64,000 bases of DNA from Mycolicibacterium sarraceniae (GTDB lineage Bacteria > Actinomycetota > Actinomycetes > Mycobacteriales > Mycobacteriaceae), in NCBI RefSeq assembly GCF_010731875.1, contig NZ_AP022595.1, positions 3,472,001-3,536,000 on the forward strand, written 5' to 3'. Numbering within the stretch: position 1 is the first letter of the stretch; every line of letters starts with the position of its first letter. Positions 31,158 to 44,332 of the stretch are shown piece after piece. The notes under the pieces were generated by a model. That model did no database searches. It worked only from the letters and a program-made list of their open reading frames with translations, and was not told the DNA's origin. The position numbers were made by a program, and so were the translations under genes.

Positions 31158-33083
31158 CTGGACGGGATACTGCGGCTCGCTGATCGTCGGCACGATGCTG
31201 CGCTCGACGAAGATGGCGTGCCACAGCATGAAGATCAGCACCGTCCACAATCGGCGGCTGTGATCGCCCTCGCCGGCGCGATGCGCATCGAGCATCGCGC
31301 GCACGGCGGCGATATCGACCAGATGGCCGGCCTGTGAGGCGTCGATCATCCCGTAGGCCCAGTCCATCAGCTCGCCAGCGCGCAGCCAGTGCCGGATCGG
31401 CACCGGGAAGCCGAGCTTCGCCCGGTTGAGCACATGCGCGGGCACGATCGGCTCCAGCGCGCGACGCAGTGCGTACTTGGTGGTGGTCCGGGTGATCTTC
31501 TGGTCATGCGGCAGCCGGGAGGCCACCGCGAACACCTCGGGGTCCAGGAATGGCACTCGCAGTTCCAGCGAGTTGGCCATCGTCATCTTGTCGGCCTTGA
31601 CCAGGATGTCGCCGCGCAGCCAGGTGAACAGGTCGATGTGCTGCATCCGGGCCACTGGGTCCCAGCCGGCCGACTCGGCGTAGATCGCCGCGGTGATGTC
31701 AGTGTGCGTCCATGACGGGTCGAAACCCGGCAGCACGGCGCGCAGTTGCTCATCGGAGAAGCTGCGGGCGTTGCCGTAGTAACGCTCCTCGAGCGTCAGC
31801 GAGCCTCGATGCAGCAGGCTTTTGCCGCGCATACCCTCCGGCAACGGCCGCGACGCCCGGCCGAGTGACTTGCGGAGTGGCCGGGGAAGATAGTCGAATC
31901 CCTTGAGCGACAACGGTTCCCGATAGATCGTGTACCCGCCGAAAAGCTCGTCGGCGCCTTCACCGCTCAGCACCACCTTGACGTGCTTGCGGGCTTCGCG
32001 GGCGATGAAGAACAATGGCACCAGCGCCGGGTCGGCGACGGGTTCGTCGAGATACCAAACGATTTCGGGCAGCGCGGCCACGAACTCGGCTTGGCTGACC
32101 ACCTTGGCGACATGGCGCGCGCCGATCGCCTCGGCCGACGCCACGGCGACATCGACCTCGGAGAAGCCTTCCCGCTCGAATCCGGTGGTGAACGTGATCA
32201 GCCGTGGATTGTGCCGGATGGCCAGCGCGGCGATCGCCGTCGAATCGATACCACCCGACAGAAACGCACCGACCGTCACGTCGGCGCGCATGTGCTTGGC
32301 CACCGAGTCCTCCAGGACCGCGGTGATTTCGTCGTAGCGGGCCTGCGCGCCGCCCGAGGTGAATGCGGCGGCGCCGAATTTCGGTACGAAGTAGCGGGTG
32401 ACTTTCGGCTGCTGACCGGGCCGGATCACCGCGTGGCAGCCGGACTCGAGCCGGCGGATTCCGCGGTGCAACGTCTCGGGTTCGGGCACGTACTGCAGCA
32501 CCGTGTAGTGCTGCAACGCGCGCTCCTCGATGGCCAGATTGATGCCGACCTCCACGGCCAGGCCCAGCAGGCACTTCTTCTCACTGCCGACGGCGGTGCC
32601 GCCCGGCCCGGTGGCCATGAACAGCGGCTTGATGCCGAATGGGTCGCGGGCGCAGAACAACTCCTGGTTCTTGGTGTCCCACAGCGCGAACGCAAACATC
32701 CCGCGCAGCCGGCTCAGTGCCGTGGTGCCCCAGTGGTGGTAGGCGGCCACGATCGCCTCACCGTCGCCGTCGGTGGCGAAGACCGCGCCGAACTCGGAAC
32801 GCAGCTGCGTACGCAACTCCACATAGTTGTAGATCTCGCCGTTGAAGACCAGGACGTAGCGGTCGGGTTCCTCGGGCGGCCCCCAGCGCAACGGCTGGTG
32901 CGAATGGGCGATGTCGATGATCGACAGCCGATTGAACCCCAGCACCACCCGGTCGTCCGACCAGGTTCCGGGCTCGTCGGGTCCTCGGTGGCGCATCAGA
33001 TGCGACGCGCCCGCCACCGCCTCGACCATATCTTCAGTGACGGGGAGCGCGGGGTCTCTAACCAGGGCAAGCAGTCCGCACAC
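31152..33083 (-). CDS. asnB: Asparagine synthase (glutamine-hydrolysing)
   Basis: 643 aa. N-terminal class II glutaminase with Cys2 (MCGLLALVR), LMRHRGPDEPGTW, FNRLSIIDIAHSHQPLRW and FNGEIYNYVELR; C-terminal synthetase with the PP-loop GAFLSGGIDSTAIAAL and VVLSGEGADELFGGY. Makes asparagine (or amidates a related carboxylate) using glutamine and ATP. It is about 640 aa, as in the actinobacterial group, some members of which amidate cell-wall diaminopimelate (LtsA of corynebacteria); so peptidoglycan amidation is a serious alternative to free asparagine synthesis. Divergent from ctaC. Confidence 0.93.
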
Positions 33084-33193
33084 CGGGCCTAGTATGCCGC
33101 AAGCGAGCGATCAACCGGGCTGGGTGTTCAGGTGTGGTCTACGCTGCGTAGTATTCGATTCGCGAAAAGTTCCCGCGAGCAGGAGGCGCCTAC

Positions 33194-34237
33194 GTGAAGA
33201 CCCGCGGTTCCCGGTTTCGGGTGCTGGCGCTAGCCGTCACTTTCGGTGCGCTGGCGCTCACTCTCAGCGGGTGCAGCTGGCAGGAAGTATTCGGCCTGGG
33301 TTGGCCCAAGGGCATCACCCATGAGGCGCAGACCAACCGAGACCTTTGGGTCTGGTCGGTCATCTCCGCGTTCGTGGTTGGCATCATCGTGTGGGGCCTG
33401 ACGTTCTGGGCGATGGCGTTCCATCGCAAGAAGAAGAACGCCCCTGCCGACGAGGAGCTGCCCCGCCAGTTCGGCTACAACATGCCGCTGGAGCTCGTGC
33501 TCACGGTTATCCCGTTCCTGATTATTTCGGTGCTGTTCTACTTCACCGTCGTCGTGCAGGAAAAGATGATGCACCGGGATCCCAATCCCGAGGTCGTCAT
33601 CGACGTCACGGCGTTCCAGTGGAACTGGAAGTTCGGCTACCAGAAGGTCGACTTCAAGGACGGCACACTCAACTACGACGGCGCCGATGCCGCCCGCAAG
33701 GCCGCGATGGTCTCCAAGCCCGAGGGTGTCGACGCCCACGGCGAGGAGAAGGTCGGCGCGGTGCGTGGCTTGAATCCGCAGGACCGCACCTACCTGAACT
33801 TCGACAAGGTCGAGACGCTGGGCACCAGCAACGAGATCCCGGTGCTGGTGTTGCCGGTCGGCAAGCGCATTGAGTTCCAGGTCGCTTCCGCCGACGTCAT
33901 CCACTCGTTCTGGGTGCCGGAGTTCCTGTTCAAGCGTGACGTCTTCCCGAACCCGGAAGCCAACCACACCGAGAACAAGTTCCAGGTCGCCGAGATCACC
34001 GAGACCGGCGCGTTCGTCGGGCGTTGCGCGGAGATGTGCGGCACCTATCACTCGATGATGAACTTCGAGGTTCGGGTGGTCTCGGCCAATGATTTCAAGG
34101 CCTACCTACAGGCGCGCATCGCCGGCAAGACCAACGCCGAGGCCCTGCAGTCGATCAATCAGTCGCCAGTGGCCATCACCACCCACCCGTTCGATACCCG
34201 TCGGGGCGAGCAAGTGATCCCGCAGGCGAGCAAGTAG
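33194..34237 (+). CDS. ctaC: Cytochrome c oxidase (aa3) subunit II
   Basis: 347 aa, GTG start behind a perfect AGGAGG. Signal peptide with lipobox LALTLSGC, so the mature N-terminal Cys is probably lipid-modified. Two membrane helices ([38 protein letters not shown]), then the CuA cupredoxin domain: [26 protein letters not shown] and the CuA ligands in [15 protein letters not shown] ~45-residue insertion rich in charged residues between the W-x-W segment and the CuA domain is typical of actinobacteria. Partner of CtaE, CtaF and the bcc complex in the supercomplex. Confidence 0.97.
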   Translation: MKTRGSRFRVLALAVTFGALALTLSGCSWQEVFGLGWPKGITHEAQTNRDLWVWSVISAFVVGIIVWGLTFWAMAFHRKKKNAPADEELPRQFGYNMPLELVLTVIPFLIISVLFYFTVVVQEKMMHRDPNPEVVIDVTAFQWNWKFGYQKVDFKDGTLNYDGADAARKAAMVSKPEGVDAHGEEKVGAVRGLNPQDRTYLNFDKVETLGTSNEIPVLVLPVGKRIEFQVASADVIHSFWVPEFLFKRDVFPNPEANHTENKFQVAEITETGAFVGRCAEMCGTYHSMMNFEVRVVSANDFKAYLQARIAGKTNAEALQSINQSPVAITTHPFDTRRGEQVIPQASK

Positions 34238-34248
34238 GGGATGAGCAG

Positions 34249-34668
34249 ATGCATATTGAAGCCAGGCTTTTCGAGATCCTGACCGCCTTTTTCGTCCTCG
34301 CCGCTGTTGTCTACGGCGTGCTGACCGCGGTGTTCCAGTACGGCGGCATCGAGTGGGCCGGCACCACCGCGCTGGTGCTCACCGCCGGTCTGTCACTGAT
34401 CACCGGCACCTTCTTCCGGTTCGTCGCGCGTCGCCTGGATACCCGGCCCGAGGACTATGAGGACGCTGAAATCAGCGACGGCGCAGGGGAGTTGGGGTTC
34501 TACGCGCCGCACAGCTGGTGGCCCATCCTGATCGCGCTGTCCTTCTCGACGGCAGCAGTCGGTGCCGCGCTGTGGCTGCCCTGGCTGATCGCGGCCGGTG
34601 TGGTCTTTGTGATCGCGGCGGTATGCGGTCTGGTGTTCGAGTACTACATCGGACCCGAGAAGCACTGA
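34249..34668 (+). CDS. ctaF: Cytochrome c oxidase subunit IV (actinobacterial)
   Basis: 139 aa, ATG 11 nt after the ctaC stop. Four hydrophobic segments: [40 protein letters not shown], then after a charged loop ([17 protein letters not shown]) [20 protein letters not shown] and [35 protein letters not shown] at the N-terminus is diagnostic for the actinobacterial subunit IV. Structural subunit of the aa3 oxidase in the plasma membrane. Confidence 0.95.
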   Translation: MHIEARLFEILTAFFVLAAVVYGVLTAVFQYGGIEWAGTTALVLTAGLSLITGTFFRFVARRLDTRPEDYEDAEISDGAGELGFYAPHSWWPILIALSFSTAAVGAALWLPWLIAAGVVFVIAAVCGLVFEYYIGPEKH

Positions 34669-34843
34669 ACGCCTGGGCCAAGGTAACAATCGAGACTTCA
34701 CCTCGCGCGAACGGTGTGCTGCGGTCTACCTGGCCCGCCTGGTTGGGTAGGGTCTTGCCAGGGCAACGGGAGCCGCCGGTGCGCAGCGTGCCAGTCCTTG
34801 GCCCGCGTGCCGCGGTGATGTAGTCGAAAGAGGACAGGCGAGC

Positions 34844-35661
34844 ATGAGCGGGCCGAATCCGCCGGATGAGGAGTCGGGCGAGGTGGGTGAGACACCCACC
34901 GGTACGGGCTTTCACGCCTATTCCGCGCCGGAAGCTGAGCAGTACACCGCAGGTCCCTTCGTGGCGCCCGACCCCGCACTGTATGACTACGACACCTATG
35001 ACTCGGGTACTGAGTTCATCGACGAGGGCCAGCCGCCCAGGTGGCCATGGGTTGTCGGGATCACCGCAATCGTCGCCGCCATCGCACTGGTGGTGTCGGT
35101 CTCGCTGCTGGTGACCAGCACCGATACCAACAAGCTGGCCACTCCGGCGACCACCACCGTCAAGCCCCCGCCGGTGCAGGACGAGATCATCACCACCACC
35201 CTGCCGCCGCCCCGCCGCCCCCGCCGGTGACGACCGAGGAGCCTCCTCCGCCACCCCCCGAGACAGTGACGGTGACGACGGAACCCCGCCCCGCCACCAC
35301 CACCCCGCCAGTAACGACGGAGGCACCACCACCTGTGACTACGACGACGGCGCCGCGGCCCCCGACGACCACCACGACGACGCCGGCCGGCCCGCGTCAG
35401 GTGACGTATTCGGTCACCGGCACGAAGGCTCCAGGTGACATCATCTCGGTGACCTACGTCGACGCCTCAGGGCGTCAGCGGACCCAGCGCAACGTCTATA
35501 TCCCGTGGTCGCTGACGGTGACACCGATTTCGCAGTCCGATGTCGGCTCGGTGCAGGCGTCCAGCCTGTTCCTGGTCAGTAGGCTGAATTGCTCGATCAC
35601 GACCAGCGACGGAGTGGTGTTGTCGTCCAATCAGAACAATGCCGCGCAGACTAGTTGCTGA
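34844..35661 (+). pseudogene. mmpS3: mmpS3 membrane protein gene, reading frame broken in the Pro-rich linker
   Basis: The first frame (34844-35230) encodes [20 protein letters not shown], a membrane helix ([20 protein letters not shown]) and [18 protein letters not shown] before reading out of register to a TGA at 35228-35230. The rest of the protein continues in another frame from about 35210 ([20 protein letters not shown], then the MmpS domain [20 protein letters not shown] and [20 protein letters not shown]) to the TGA at 35659-35661. One base is missing in a CCG/C-rich run at about 35198-35224. With the base restored, the product is about 272 aa, a normal MmpS3. This may be a real mutation, a sequencing error, or slippage. 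MmpS3 has no MmpL partner here and sits between ctaF and the DUF2561 gene, as in M. tuberculosis. Confidence 0.85.
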
Positions 35662-36392
35662 TGGCACGCGAAACAGAGCTCCCGGTGGCCGGGACAACGG
35701 AGGAGGACCGGCGATCACCGGAGACGGTGGATCGACTGCTGGTGGGGGTGTGCGGCGCGATCTGGCTGGTGCTGCTGGCGGTGACGGTCGTGGCGATCGT
35801 CGCGCTGGTCGATATGAGCCGGGGGCATATCGCCGGTAACGACAGCTCGCGCACCCCGTGGCTGCTGTACAGCATTATCGCGGTGTCGGCGCTGATCATC
35901 GTCGGGGCGATCCCGCTGCTGATCCGGGCCCGGCGGACCGCGCTGGCCGATGCACGGCTGACGCCGCCCGAACCGCTCAAGCCGGCGGGTTCATCCCGCC
36001 CCACGCCGGCGTCAGGGGCCTCTGCGACGCCGTCTGCCTCGGCACGCGGCACAGAGGCCCGAACGGAGAAGCTGAAGGTGTTCGGCTCGACCGTGGACCC
36101 GTATGAGCGTTATCAGCCCGATTTCGCCCAATCGTCGGCGTCTCGGCGGGCCGATCCGCTGATCCCCGCCACCGAGCTGGACCGGCTGTGGCTGCGCTGT
36201 ACGGCCATGCTGGGCGGCGCGATCGGACTGGCGCTGGTCGGAGTGTCGACCGCGACGTATCTGCTGGCGGTGGACAACGACACCGCGGCCTGGGTGGCCT
36301 TGGGCCTGGCGGCCGTCATCACGATCGCCATGCCGGCTGTCCCGGTGATCTATCTGCGCCAGCTGGACGGCCAGCTGGCGGTGACGGAGTAG
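35661..36392 (+). CDS. DUF2561-type membrane protein (Rv2197c-like)
   Basis: 243 aa from the ATG at 35661, overlapping the mmpS3 stop (TGATG). Four membrane helices in two pairs: LLVGVCGAIWLVLLAVTVVA with WLLYSIIAVSALIIVGAIPL, then CTAMLGGAIGLALVGVSTAT with AWVALGLAAVITIAMPAVPV, separated by a ~90-residue Ser/Pro-rich cytoplasmic loop (GSSRPTPASGASATPSASAR). No catalytic motif. Constant neighbour of ctaC-ctaF-mmpS3 and qcr genes in mycobacteria, but its role is unknown. Confidence 0.82.
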   Translation: MARETELPVAGTTEEDRRSPETVDRLLVGVCGAIWLVLLAVTVVAIVALVDMSRGHIAGNDSSRTPWLLYSIIAVSALIIVGAIPLLIRARRTALADARLTPPEPLKPAGSSRPTPASGASATPSASARGTEARTEKLKVFGSTVDPYERYQPDFAQSSASRRADPLIPATELDRLWLRCTAMLGGAIGLALVGVSTATYLLAVDNDTAAWVALGLAAVITIAMPAVPVIYLRQLDGQLAVTE

Positions 36393-36501
36393 TTCGGCAG
36401 CTCGGCAGTGGCTTGCCAGACTGCGGTGAGCGCGTGCATCTGGACTGACTGCCGATTGGTGTGCAGACTGGCTGCGCGGTACGCAGACTCGGCCACTCAC
36501 C

Positions 36502-36545
36502 AACGAACGAACCCCGGTCCCTTAGGGGACCGGGGTTCGTTCGTT
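36502..36545. terminator. Strong bidirectional hairpin terminator between DUF2561 gene and qcrB
   Basis: A perfect 20-bp inverted repeat (arms starting AACGAACGAACCCCGGTCCC, loop about TTAG). It sits in the 159 bp between convergent operons, 7 bp from the qcrB stop, and can end transcription from both sides. Confidence 0.85.
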
Positions 36546-36551
36546 GTGGGC

Positions 36552-38239
<1,688 letters not shown>

Positions 38240-38243
<4 letters not shown>

Positions 38244-39394
38244 GATGTGCGCTCCCAGAAGGCGGGTCCGACGGGTTCGGCGAAGTCGCCGTTGGCGACC
38301 AGATACCCGTCCTGGTTAATCGTGATCGGCAACTGCGCCAACGCGCGCGCAGCCGGACCGAAGATCGGCCGTGCGAAATGCAGTGCATCGAACTGCGATT
38401 GGTGGCACGGGCACAGGATGCGGTAGGTCTGCTGCTCGTAGAGCGAGGCCGGGCAGCCCAGGTGTGAGCAGACCTTGGTGTAGGCGAACAGGTCACCGAA
38501 GTTGAAGCTCTCCTGGCCCGCACGCTTGACCACCTTGGGCATGTCGGCTGGCTTGATGCGGATCAGCATCACCGGATTGCGCACACCCATCGCGATTTCC
38601 GCCAGCCGCTCATGGCTCTCGACGGTGGTGCCGTCGCCGTCGCTCTCCCGCCACGGGAACACCGTCTCCATACCGCCGGCGTCGATGTCCTCGGGCCGAA
38701 GCCGGACGAACGGTGACTGGCCAGGCAGGCCGGTAGCGCGAGCGAGGTAGATGGTCTCGCCGGTGAACCGCGGGGTCCAGCCCGACGTCCACAGGATCGC
38801 CTTCTTGCCCTCGGCGGTGGGGACAACGGGCTTCCACGGGTTCTTGATCAGGCCACCGATGAATGCCACCAGAGTGCCCGCGCCGAACGCGCCGAGCCCG
38901 ATCCCCAGCGACAGCCCAACGAGCTTGCGCCGCTTGATCGTCGAGCCTTCGAGCGCGTCGGTGAGGTTGGCCACCACGGTCTTGCGCTCGATCTCCGGGG
39001 AGGCGCCATCGTGACGGTCCTGGACGGTGATCTCTTCGGGGATGAACTTCTTCTGGAACAGCACCGCGCCGATGCCGATCGCCAGGATCGACATGCCGAA
39101 CGTCAACCCGTACAGCGGGGTGGCGTATTCGGCGAGCGAGGCCTCGTTCGAGCCGTCCCACTGCCACGGCCAGAAGATGAACACCAGCAGCAGCGCGAGG
39201 CCGAACAGGCCGCCCAGCAGCAGCCAGATTGCCACCAGGCGCTCGGCACGCTTCTCGGCTTTGGTGCCCTCGACCGGCCAGCGCGGCTCCTTGAGGATGA
39301 TGTCGACGCCGTCGAGCTTGCCGCCGAGCTCGAGGAGCTCCTCGCGTGACATCGCAGCGAGCTGCTCGTCGCTCGGCCGATTCACCTCACTCAT
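38240..39394 (-). CDS. qcrA: Cytochrome bcc complex, Rieske iron-sulfur subunit
   Basis: 384 aa from the ATG at 39394, which overlaps the qcrC stop (ATGA); a start 21 bases further up is possible but unlikely. Three N-terminal membrane helices typical of actinobacteria ([60 protein letters not shown]). The 2Fe-2S domain is at the C-terminus: CSHLGC (Cys309 and His311 ligands, Cys314 disulfide) and CPCHQS (Cys328 and His331 ligands, Cys330 disulfide). Passes electrons from menaquinol to QcrC. All ligands are intact. Confidence 0.97.
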
Positions 39395-40233
39395 GATGAC
39401 CTCGCTCCGATCCACAGCGCCGCCGCGATAGCAGCGACCATGCCGATAATCCAGACCGCCATACCCTCGGACGACGGTCCGAAGCCGCCGAGGCCGTAGC
39501 CGCCGGGATCCGGCGCGCGGGTCGCCATCCGGACATAGGCGATGATGTCGCGCTTCTCCTCGGGGGAGAGCTGGCGGTCACCGAACTTGGGCATGTTCTG
39601 CGGACCGGTCAGCATCGCGGTGTAGATCTGCGCGGGAGTGGCCGGCCCGAGATCGGGCGCGTACTTGCCCGACGACAGTGCGCCGCCCTTACCGGTGAAG
39701 TTATGGCACGAGGCGCAGTTGAGGCGGAACAGGTCACCGCCGCGGGCGACGTTGTTACCGAGCAGCGAGTGGTCGGCGATCTGGCCGTTGGCGTCGCGCG
39801 GAACGAGCGGGCCGCCGCCGTTGGCCTGGACGTAGGCACCGAGCGCGTCGATCTGAGACTCGTCGAAGATCGGGTCCTTGCGCGGCGCCTGGGCTTCGCC
39901 CCGCATCGCCGGCATGCGGCCGGTGGACACCTGGAAGTACACCGCGGCTTCGCCGACACCGATCAGGCTGGGGCCGCGGCCCTCGACACCCTGGAGATTG
40001 GTGCCGTGGCAGGAGATGCATGAGGTGTCGAAGAGCTGCTTGCCGGTGCGCAGCAGGGCTGACTGCGATTCGTCGGCGACCGCGACCTGCGGGGTGGGCG
40101 TGAGTGTTGCGGCCAAGCCGCCGGCAAACCCGAGACCAACCAGCAGCAGCACCGCGCCGGTCAGGCGGCGACGAAGGCGACGACGCGATTTGTCGTTCAT
40201 CGGTTCCTTCACCCGCGCCGATCTTTTGAGCAT
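39391..40233 (-). CDS. qcrC: Cytochrome bcc complex, diheme cytochrome c subunit
   Basis: 280 aa from the ATG at 40233, chosen because it follows GAAGGGG and gives the usual family length; the ATG at 40200 (after AAGGA) would also work. Basic N-terminus ([10 protein letters not shown]), signal-anchor helix ([18 protein letters not shown]), then two heme c motifs: Cys72-Ile-Ser-Cys75-His76 and Cys173-Ala-Ser-Cys176-His177, and a C-terminal membrane helix ([20 protein letters not shown]). The two-heme form replaces a soluble cytochrome c and links directly to aa3 oxidase. Confidence 0.96.
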   Translation of the reverse strand: MLKRSARVKEPMNDKSRRRLRRRLTGAVLLLVGLGFAGGLAATLTPTPQVAVADESQSALLRTGKQLFDTSCISCHGTNLQGVEGRGPSLIGVGEAAVYFQVSTGRMPAMRGEAQAPRKDPIFDESQIDALGAYVQANGGGPLVPRDANGQIADHSLLGNNVARGGDLFRLNCASCHNFTGKGGALSSGKYAPDLGPATPAQIYTAMLTGPQNMPKFGDRQLSPEEKRDIIAYVRMATRAPDPGGYGLGGFGPSSEGMAVWIIGMVAAIAAALWIGARSS

Positions 40234-40244
40234 CGAACCCCTTC

Positions 40245-40910
<666 letters not shown>

Positions 40911-40968
40911 TCATAACTGTCCGAAAACCGGGGTGTGGAGTGCCCGTGCGGCATGGGAATATCGGCGC

Positions 40969-42051
40969 GTGACTCACCCCGCATCGCAGCCCGGTGCCGA
41001 CCAGCCGAAATCGTCATGGTCGCAGGTCCTAGACCGGTTGACCGCCAGCCTGGAACTCGAACCGGGGCAGGCGCACTGGGCGATGGACCAGATCATGACG
41101 GGTGCCGCGACGCCGGCCCAAATCGCCGCCTTCGGCGTGTCGATGAAAATGAAGCGCCCGACGCCCGCCGAGGTGCGTGAGTTGGCCGACACGATGCTGA
41201 CGTACGCGCGGATGGTGCCTACCGATGTGATCGGCACCGAGACCGTCGACATCGTCGGCACCGGCGGGGATCGCGCCAACACCGTGAACCTCTCGACGAT
41301 GGCCGCGATCGTGGTCGCCGCCGCCGGCATCCCGGTGGTCAAACACGGCAATCGGGCGGCGTCCTCCAAAAGCGGCGGGGCCGATATGCTCGAGGCGCTG
41401 GGCGTGCGCATCGATCTGGGTCCCGATGCGGTGGCCCGCAGCGTGGCCGAGGTGGGGATCGGGTTCTGCTTCGCGCCCGTGTTCCACCCGTCCTACAAGT
41501 TCGCGGGACCGCCGCGCCGCGAGATCGGCGTACCGACGGTTTTCAATCTGCTTGGCCCGCTGACCAATCCGGCCAGCCCGCGAGCGGGACTGATCGGCTG
41601 CGCGTTCGGCGATCTGGCCGAGGTGATGGCCGGGGTATTCGCCGCCCGGCGCTGCAGCGTGCTCGTGGTGCACGGCGACGACGGCCTCGACGAGCTGACC
41701 ACCACGACGACGAGCACCATCTGGCGGGTGCAGGCGGGCACCATCGACAAGCTGACCTTCGACCCGCTGGGATTCGGTTTCGCGCGGGCCCGCATTGAGG
41801 AGCTCGTCGGCGGCGAGGCCGAGGCGAACGCCCAGTCCGCGCGCGAGGTGCTCGGCGGGGCGCAGGGACCCGTGCGCGACGCGGTGATTCTGAATGCGGC
41901 CGGGGCGATGGTCGCCCACGGCGGACTATCCAGCCACGCCGAATGGTTGCCGTGCTGGGAGGACGGGCTGGCGCGCGCCGCCGAGGCGATCGATTCCGGC
42001 GCGGCCGAGCAGCTCCTGGCACGTTGGGTGCGCTTCACGCAACAGCTCTGA
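40969..42051 (+). CDS. trpD: Anthranilate phosphoribosyltransferase
   Basis: 360 aa from the GTG at 40969 ([20 protein letters not shown]). Second step of tryptophan synthesis, joining anthranilate and PRPP. PRPP site [37 protein letters not shown] with the anthranilate-site residues; [20 protein letters not shown] with the conserved Arg; [11 protein letters not shown]. It stands alone from other trp genes, as in M. tuberculosis. The last 126 bp overlap the convergent nuclease gene. Confidence 0.96.
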   Translation: MTHPASQPGADQPKSSWSQVLDRLTASLELEPGQAHWAMDQIMTGAATPAQIAAFGVSMKMKRPTPAEVRELADTMLTYARMVPTDVIGTETVDIVGTGGDRANTVNLSTMAAIVVAAAGIPVVKHGNRAASSKSGGADMLEALGVRIDLGPDAVARSVAEVGIGFCFAPVFHPSYKFAGPPRREIGVPTVFNLLGPLTNPASPRAGLIGCAFGDLAEVMAGVFAARRCSVLVVHGDDGLDELTTTTTSTIWRVQAGTIDKLTFDPLGFGFARARIEELVGGEAEANAQSAREVLGGAQGPVRDAVILNAAGAMVAHGGLSSHAEWLPCWEDGLARAAEAIDSGAAEQLLARWVRFTQQL

Positions 42052-43872
42052 GTCCAGTCGTTCGGCTTGCTCGGCGGCGATGCGCGCCGATCGGGCCGTT
42101 GCAGCCCACTGCGCCCACCGCCCCGCTGAATGCAGCGGCGACGCCAAACCTGTTGTCGCATTGACGATGCGTACGCCGGGAGCGTTGAGCCACCGGGCGA
42201 TGAGTGCGGTTTCTTCGACGAGTGCCCCGCCCAGCGGGGCCGGGCGGGGGAGCACGGTTTGCGCACACGCTTGTAGGGCTTCGACGACGGGCATCGGGGG
42301 GACGCGACGCGCAGCGACCCCCGCCGCGGCGAGTTGCCCATGCCGCACGATCACGAGTTGCCAGCCGCCTGCACCGTCCGGCGCGGCGGCGACGAGTTCC
42401 TCGAGCGCGGCCAGCGCCCGCAGGCGCTGGCCGCGCCAGAGCACGTCGACTGCCGCGGCGATGTGATCGCGCAGCCGCGCGGCGCTTTCATACCGGGCTC
42501 GCCCGGCCAGCTCAGCGACCTGGTCGACGGCCGCCGCCAGCGCGCTGTTGTCCAGCCCATTGATCAGCGCGGCGACCCGCAGGGGTGCGGCGGCGTAGTC
42601 GGCGGCGGAGATCCCACGCGGTGCGGGACATCCGGCGACCTCGCGCTCGGGACATTTCGGGCCGTGCTCCGCTCCGCGCCCAATGCGGGCCGTGCAGGTG
42701 CGCACTCCGGTGAACCGGGCCGTCAGATCGGCGGTGTCGGTCGCCTCGGCCCGCGACCGGAACGGACCGATCGCGTGGTCGTGGCGCGGTTCGCGGGCAA
42801 CCGAGAGCCGGGGGAACGCCTCGTCGGTGAGCGCCACCCACCACCAGCGGTGCGGGAAGCGGGAGCGGCGATTGTACGGCGGGGCATGGGCGGCCAGCAG
42901 TCGCAGCTCGCGCACCCCGGCCTCCAGCGGATGAGCGCACTCGACGTGGTCGACCTTGGTGGCCAGACCCACCATTTCTTTCATCCGCCCCCGCGGATCG
43001 GCACCGGTGAAGTACTGACCTACCCGGCGGCGCAGATCGGTCGCGGTGCCGATGTAGAGCACCTCGCCGGTCGGCCCGCGGAACAGGTACACCCCCGGGC
43101 GGTGCGGCAGGTCGCGGGCCAGAACCCGCTTGCCCCGTTGGACATTGGAGATGTTGGGCAGGTATCCGCGCAGATCGGTGAAGGTGTGCACGCCCTGATT
43201 GCCGACGCGTTCGATCAGCGCATGTAGCACGTCGACGGTCGCGCGGGCGTCATCCAGGGCACGGTGGTTGGGCTGGGTGGCGGAGCCGACCAGCGCGGCC
43301 AGCGTGGCCAGCCGCACGCTGGGCGCCTCCTCGCGGGTGAGCACGCGCCGGGCCAGCTTCACCGTGCACAGCACCGGGGGGCGGGGCCATTCGATACCGC
43401 ATTGTTCGGCGGCCGAGCGCAGGAAGCCGATGTCGAAGCCGGCGTTGTGCGCCACGAGCACGGCACCGCGGGCGAACTCCAGGAACATCGGCAGCACCGC
43501 GGCGATGGTGGGCGCATCGTGCACCATCGCGGTGGTGATCCCGGTTAGCTGCACGATCTGCGGGGGGATGCTCCGCTGGGGATCCACCAAGGTGGCGAAC
43601 TCGCCGAGCACCTTGCCGCCACGGACCTTGACCGCGCCGATCTCGGTGATGGCATCGCGCAACCCGTCGGCGGAGGCGGTGGCGCGACCGCCGGTGGTCT
43701 CCAGGTCGACGACCACGAAGGTGGTCTCCCGCAGTGACACGTCGGCGGCCGGATCGACATCGGCGAAGCTCAGCTGCGCACCACCCCGGTGCGCAGCACC
43801 AACACCGGCATCTAGGTACCCCGCCACAGCAGTTGACGGTAGGCATCCCCACCGACAGGACGGCGGCGCCAC
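41926..43872 (-). CDS. Fusion of DnaQ-type 3'-5' exonuclease and UvrC-like GIY-YIG endonuclease (Cho-type)
   Basis: 648 aa from the GTG at 43872; a shorter start is the GTG at 43740, but the in-frame [15 protein letters not shown] between them looks like genuine family sequence. Residues ~51-215: DEDDh exonuclease, Asp56 and Glu58 in [10 protein letters not shown], Asp147 in [10 protein letters not shown], His203 and Asp208 in [10 protein letters not shown]. Residues ~258-340: GIY-YIG nuclease, [20 protein letters not shown] with [10 protein letters not shown]. The C-terminal ~300 residues are UvrC-like without a helix-hairpin-helix. Probably incises damaged DNA as an alternative to UvrC and trims it. 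Its 3' end runs 126 bp into trpD. Confidence 0.9.
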   Translation of the reverse strand: MAPPSCRWGCLPSTAVAGYLDAGVGAAHRGGAQLSFADVDPAADVSLRETTFVVVDLETTGGRATASADGLRDAITEIGAVKVRGGKVLGEFATLVDPQRSIPPQIVQLTGITTAMVHDAPTIAAVLPMFLEFARGAVLVAHNAGFDIGFLRSAAEQCGIEWPRPPVLCTVKLARRVLTREEAPSVRLATLAALVGSATQPNHRALDDARATVDVLHALIERVGNQGVHTFTDLRGYLPNISNVQRGKRVLARDLPHRPGVYLFRGPTGEVLYIGTATDLRRRVGQYFTGADPRGRMKEMVGLATKVDHVECAHPLEAGVRELRLLAAHAPPYNRRSRFPHRWWWVALTDEAFPRLSVAREPRHDHAIGPFRSRAEATDTADLTARFTGVRTCTARIGRGAEHGPKCPEREVAGCPAPRGISAADYAAAPLRVAALINGLDNSALAAAVDQVAELAGRARYESAARLRDHIAAAVDVLWRGQRLRALAALEELVAAAPDGAGGWQLVIVRHGQLAAAGVAARRVPPMPVVEALQACAQTVLPRPAPLGGALVEETALIARWLNAPGVRIVNATTGLASPLHSAGRWAQWAATARSARIAAEQAERLDSELLREAHPTCQELLGRAGIDRLGGARQPVLPARQPFGVAG

Positions 43873-43943
43873 TCCGGGCGGACCAGGACTTGTCGGGGGT
43901 GGGCGTTAGCCTGCGGCCAACACGATGAGAGAGGAGACCCGAG

Positions 43944-44165
43944 ATGGAAATAGACTCAACCGAACCGGTCGTCATCGACTGCGACGACTGCGCCGTACGC
44001 GGATCGGGATGCCGCGACTGTGTGGTGAGCGTATTGCTCGGTGTACCGCAGACTTTGCTGGAAGATGAGCGCGCGGCACTGGAAGTGCTGGCTGAGGCCG
44101 GTTTGGCGCCGCGTTTGAAGCTGGTGCCGATCCACCGCCACGGAGGTTCAGGACTGGCGAGCTAG
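43944..44165 (+). CDS. Small four-cysteine protein, conserved upstream of ripC
   Basis: 73 aa, ATG at 43944 behind GAGAGGAGA. VVIDCDDCAVRGSGCRDCVV holds four cysteines (13, 16, 23, 26 in a C-x2-C-x6-C-x2-C pattern) as in a small zinc or iron-sulfur knuckle; the C-terminal half (LLEDERAALEVLAEAGLAPR, LKLVPIHRHG) is helical. No named family recognised. The spacing and RBS support a real gene. It may be a metal-binding regulator or assembly factor; no evidence beyond the cysteines. Confidence 0.72.
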   Translation: MEIDSTEPVVIDCDDCAVRGSGCRDCVVSVLLGVPQTLLEDERAALEVLAEAGLAPRLKLVPIHRHGGSGLAS

Positions 44166-44332
44166 GGGCCTGATAGGTTGGACGGAAGGTTGTGACTGGT
44201 GTTGTCGGTGAGGCTGAGAGTCTGTTGAGAACTGTCGCCATGGTTGGACAACGCTGATGCCATTTCGTAACCTATTCGAGACCTGAGGCACTCGATGCGA
44301 TAACATCGACGGCACTTAAAGGATGCGCAATC

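Noticed and set aside
44292..44309. A TCGATG/CATCGA hairpin in the ripC leader, considered as a riboswitch element
   Set aside because: Too short and without conserved c-di-AMP (ydaO) riboswitch sequence blocks; recorded only as a small hairpin.
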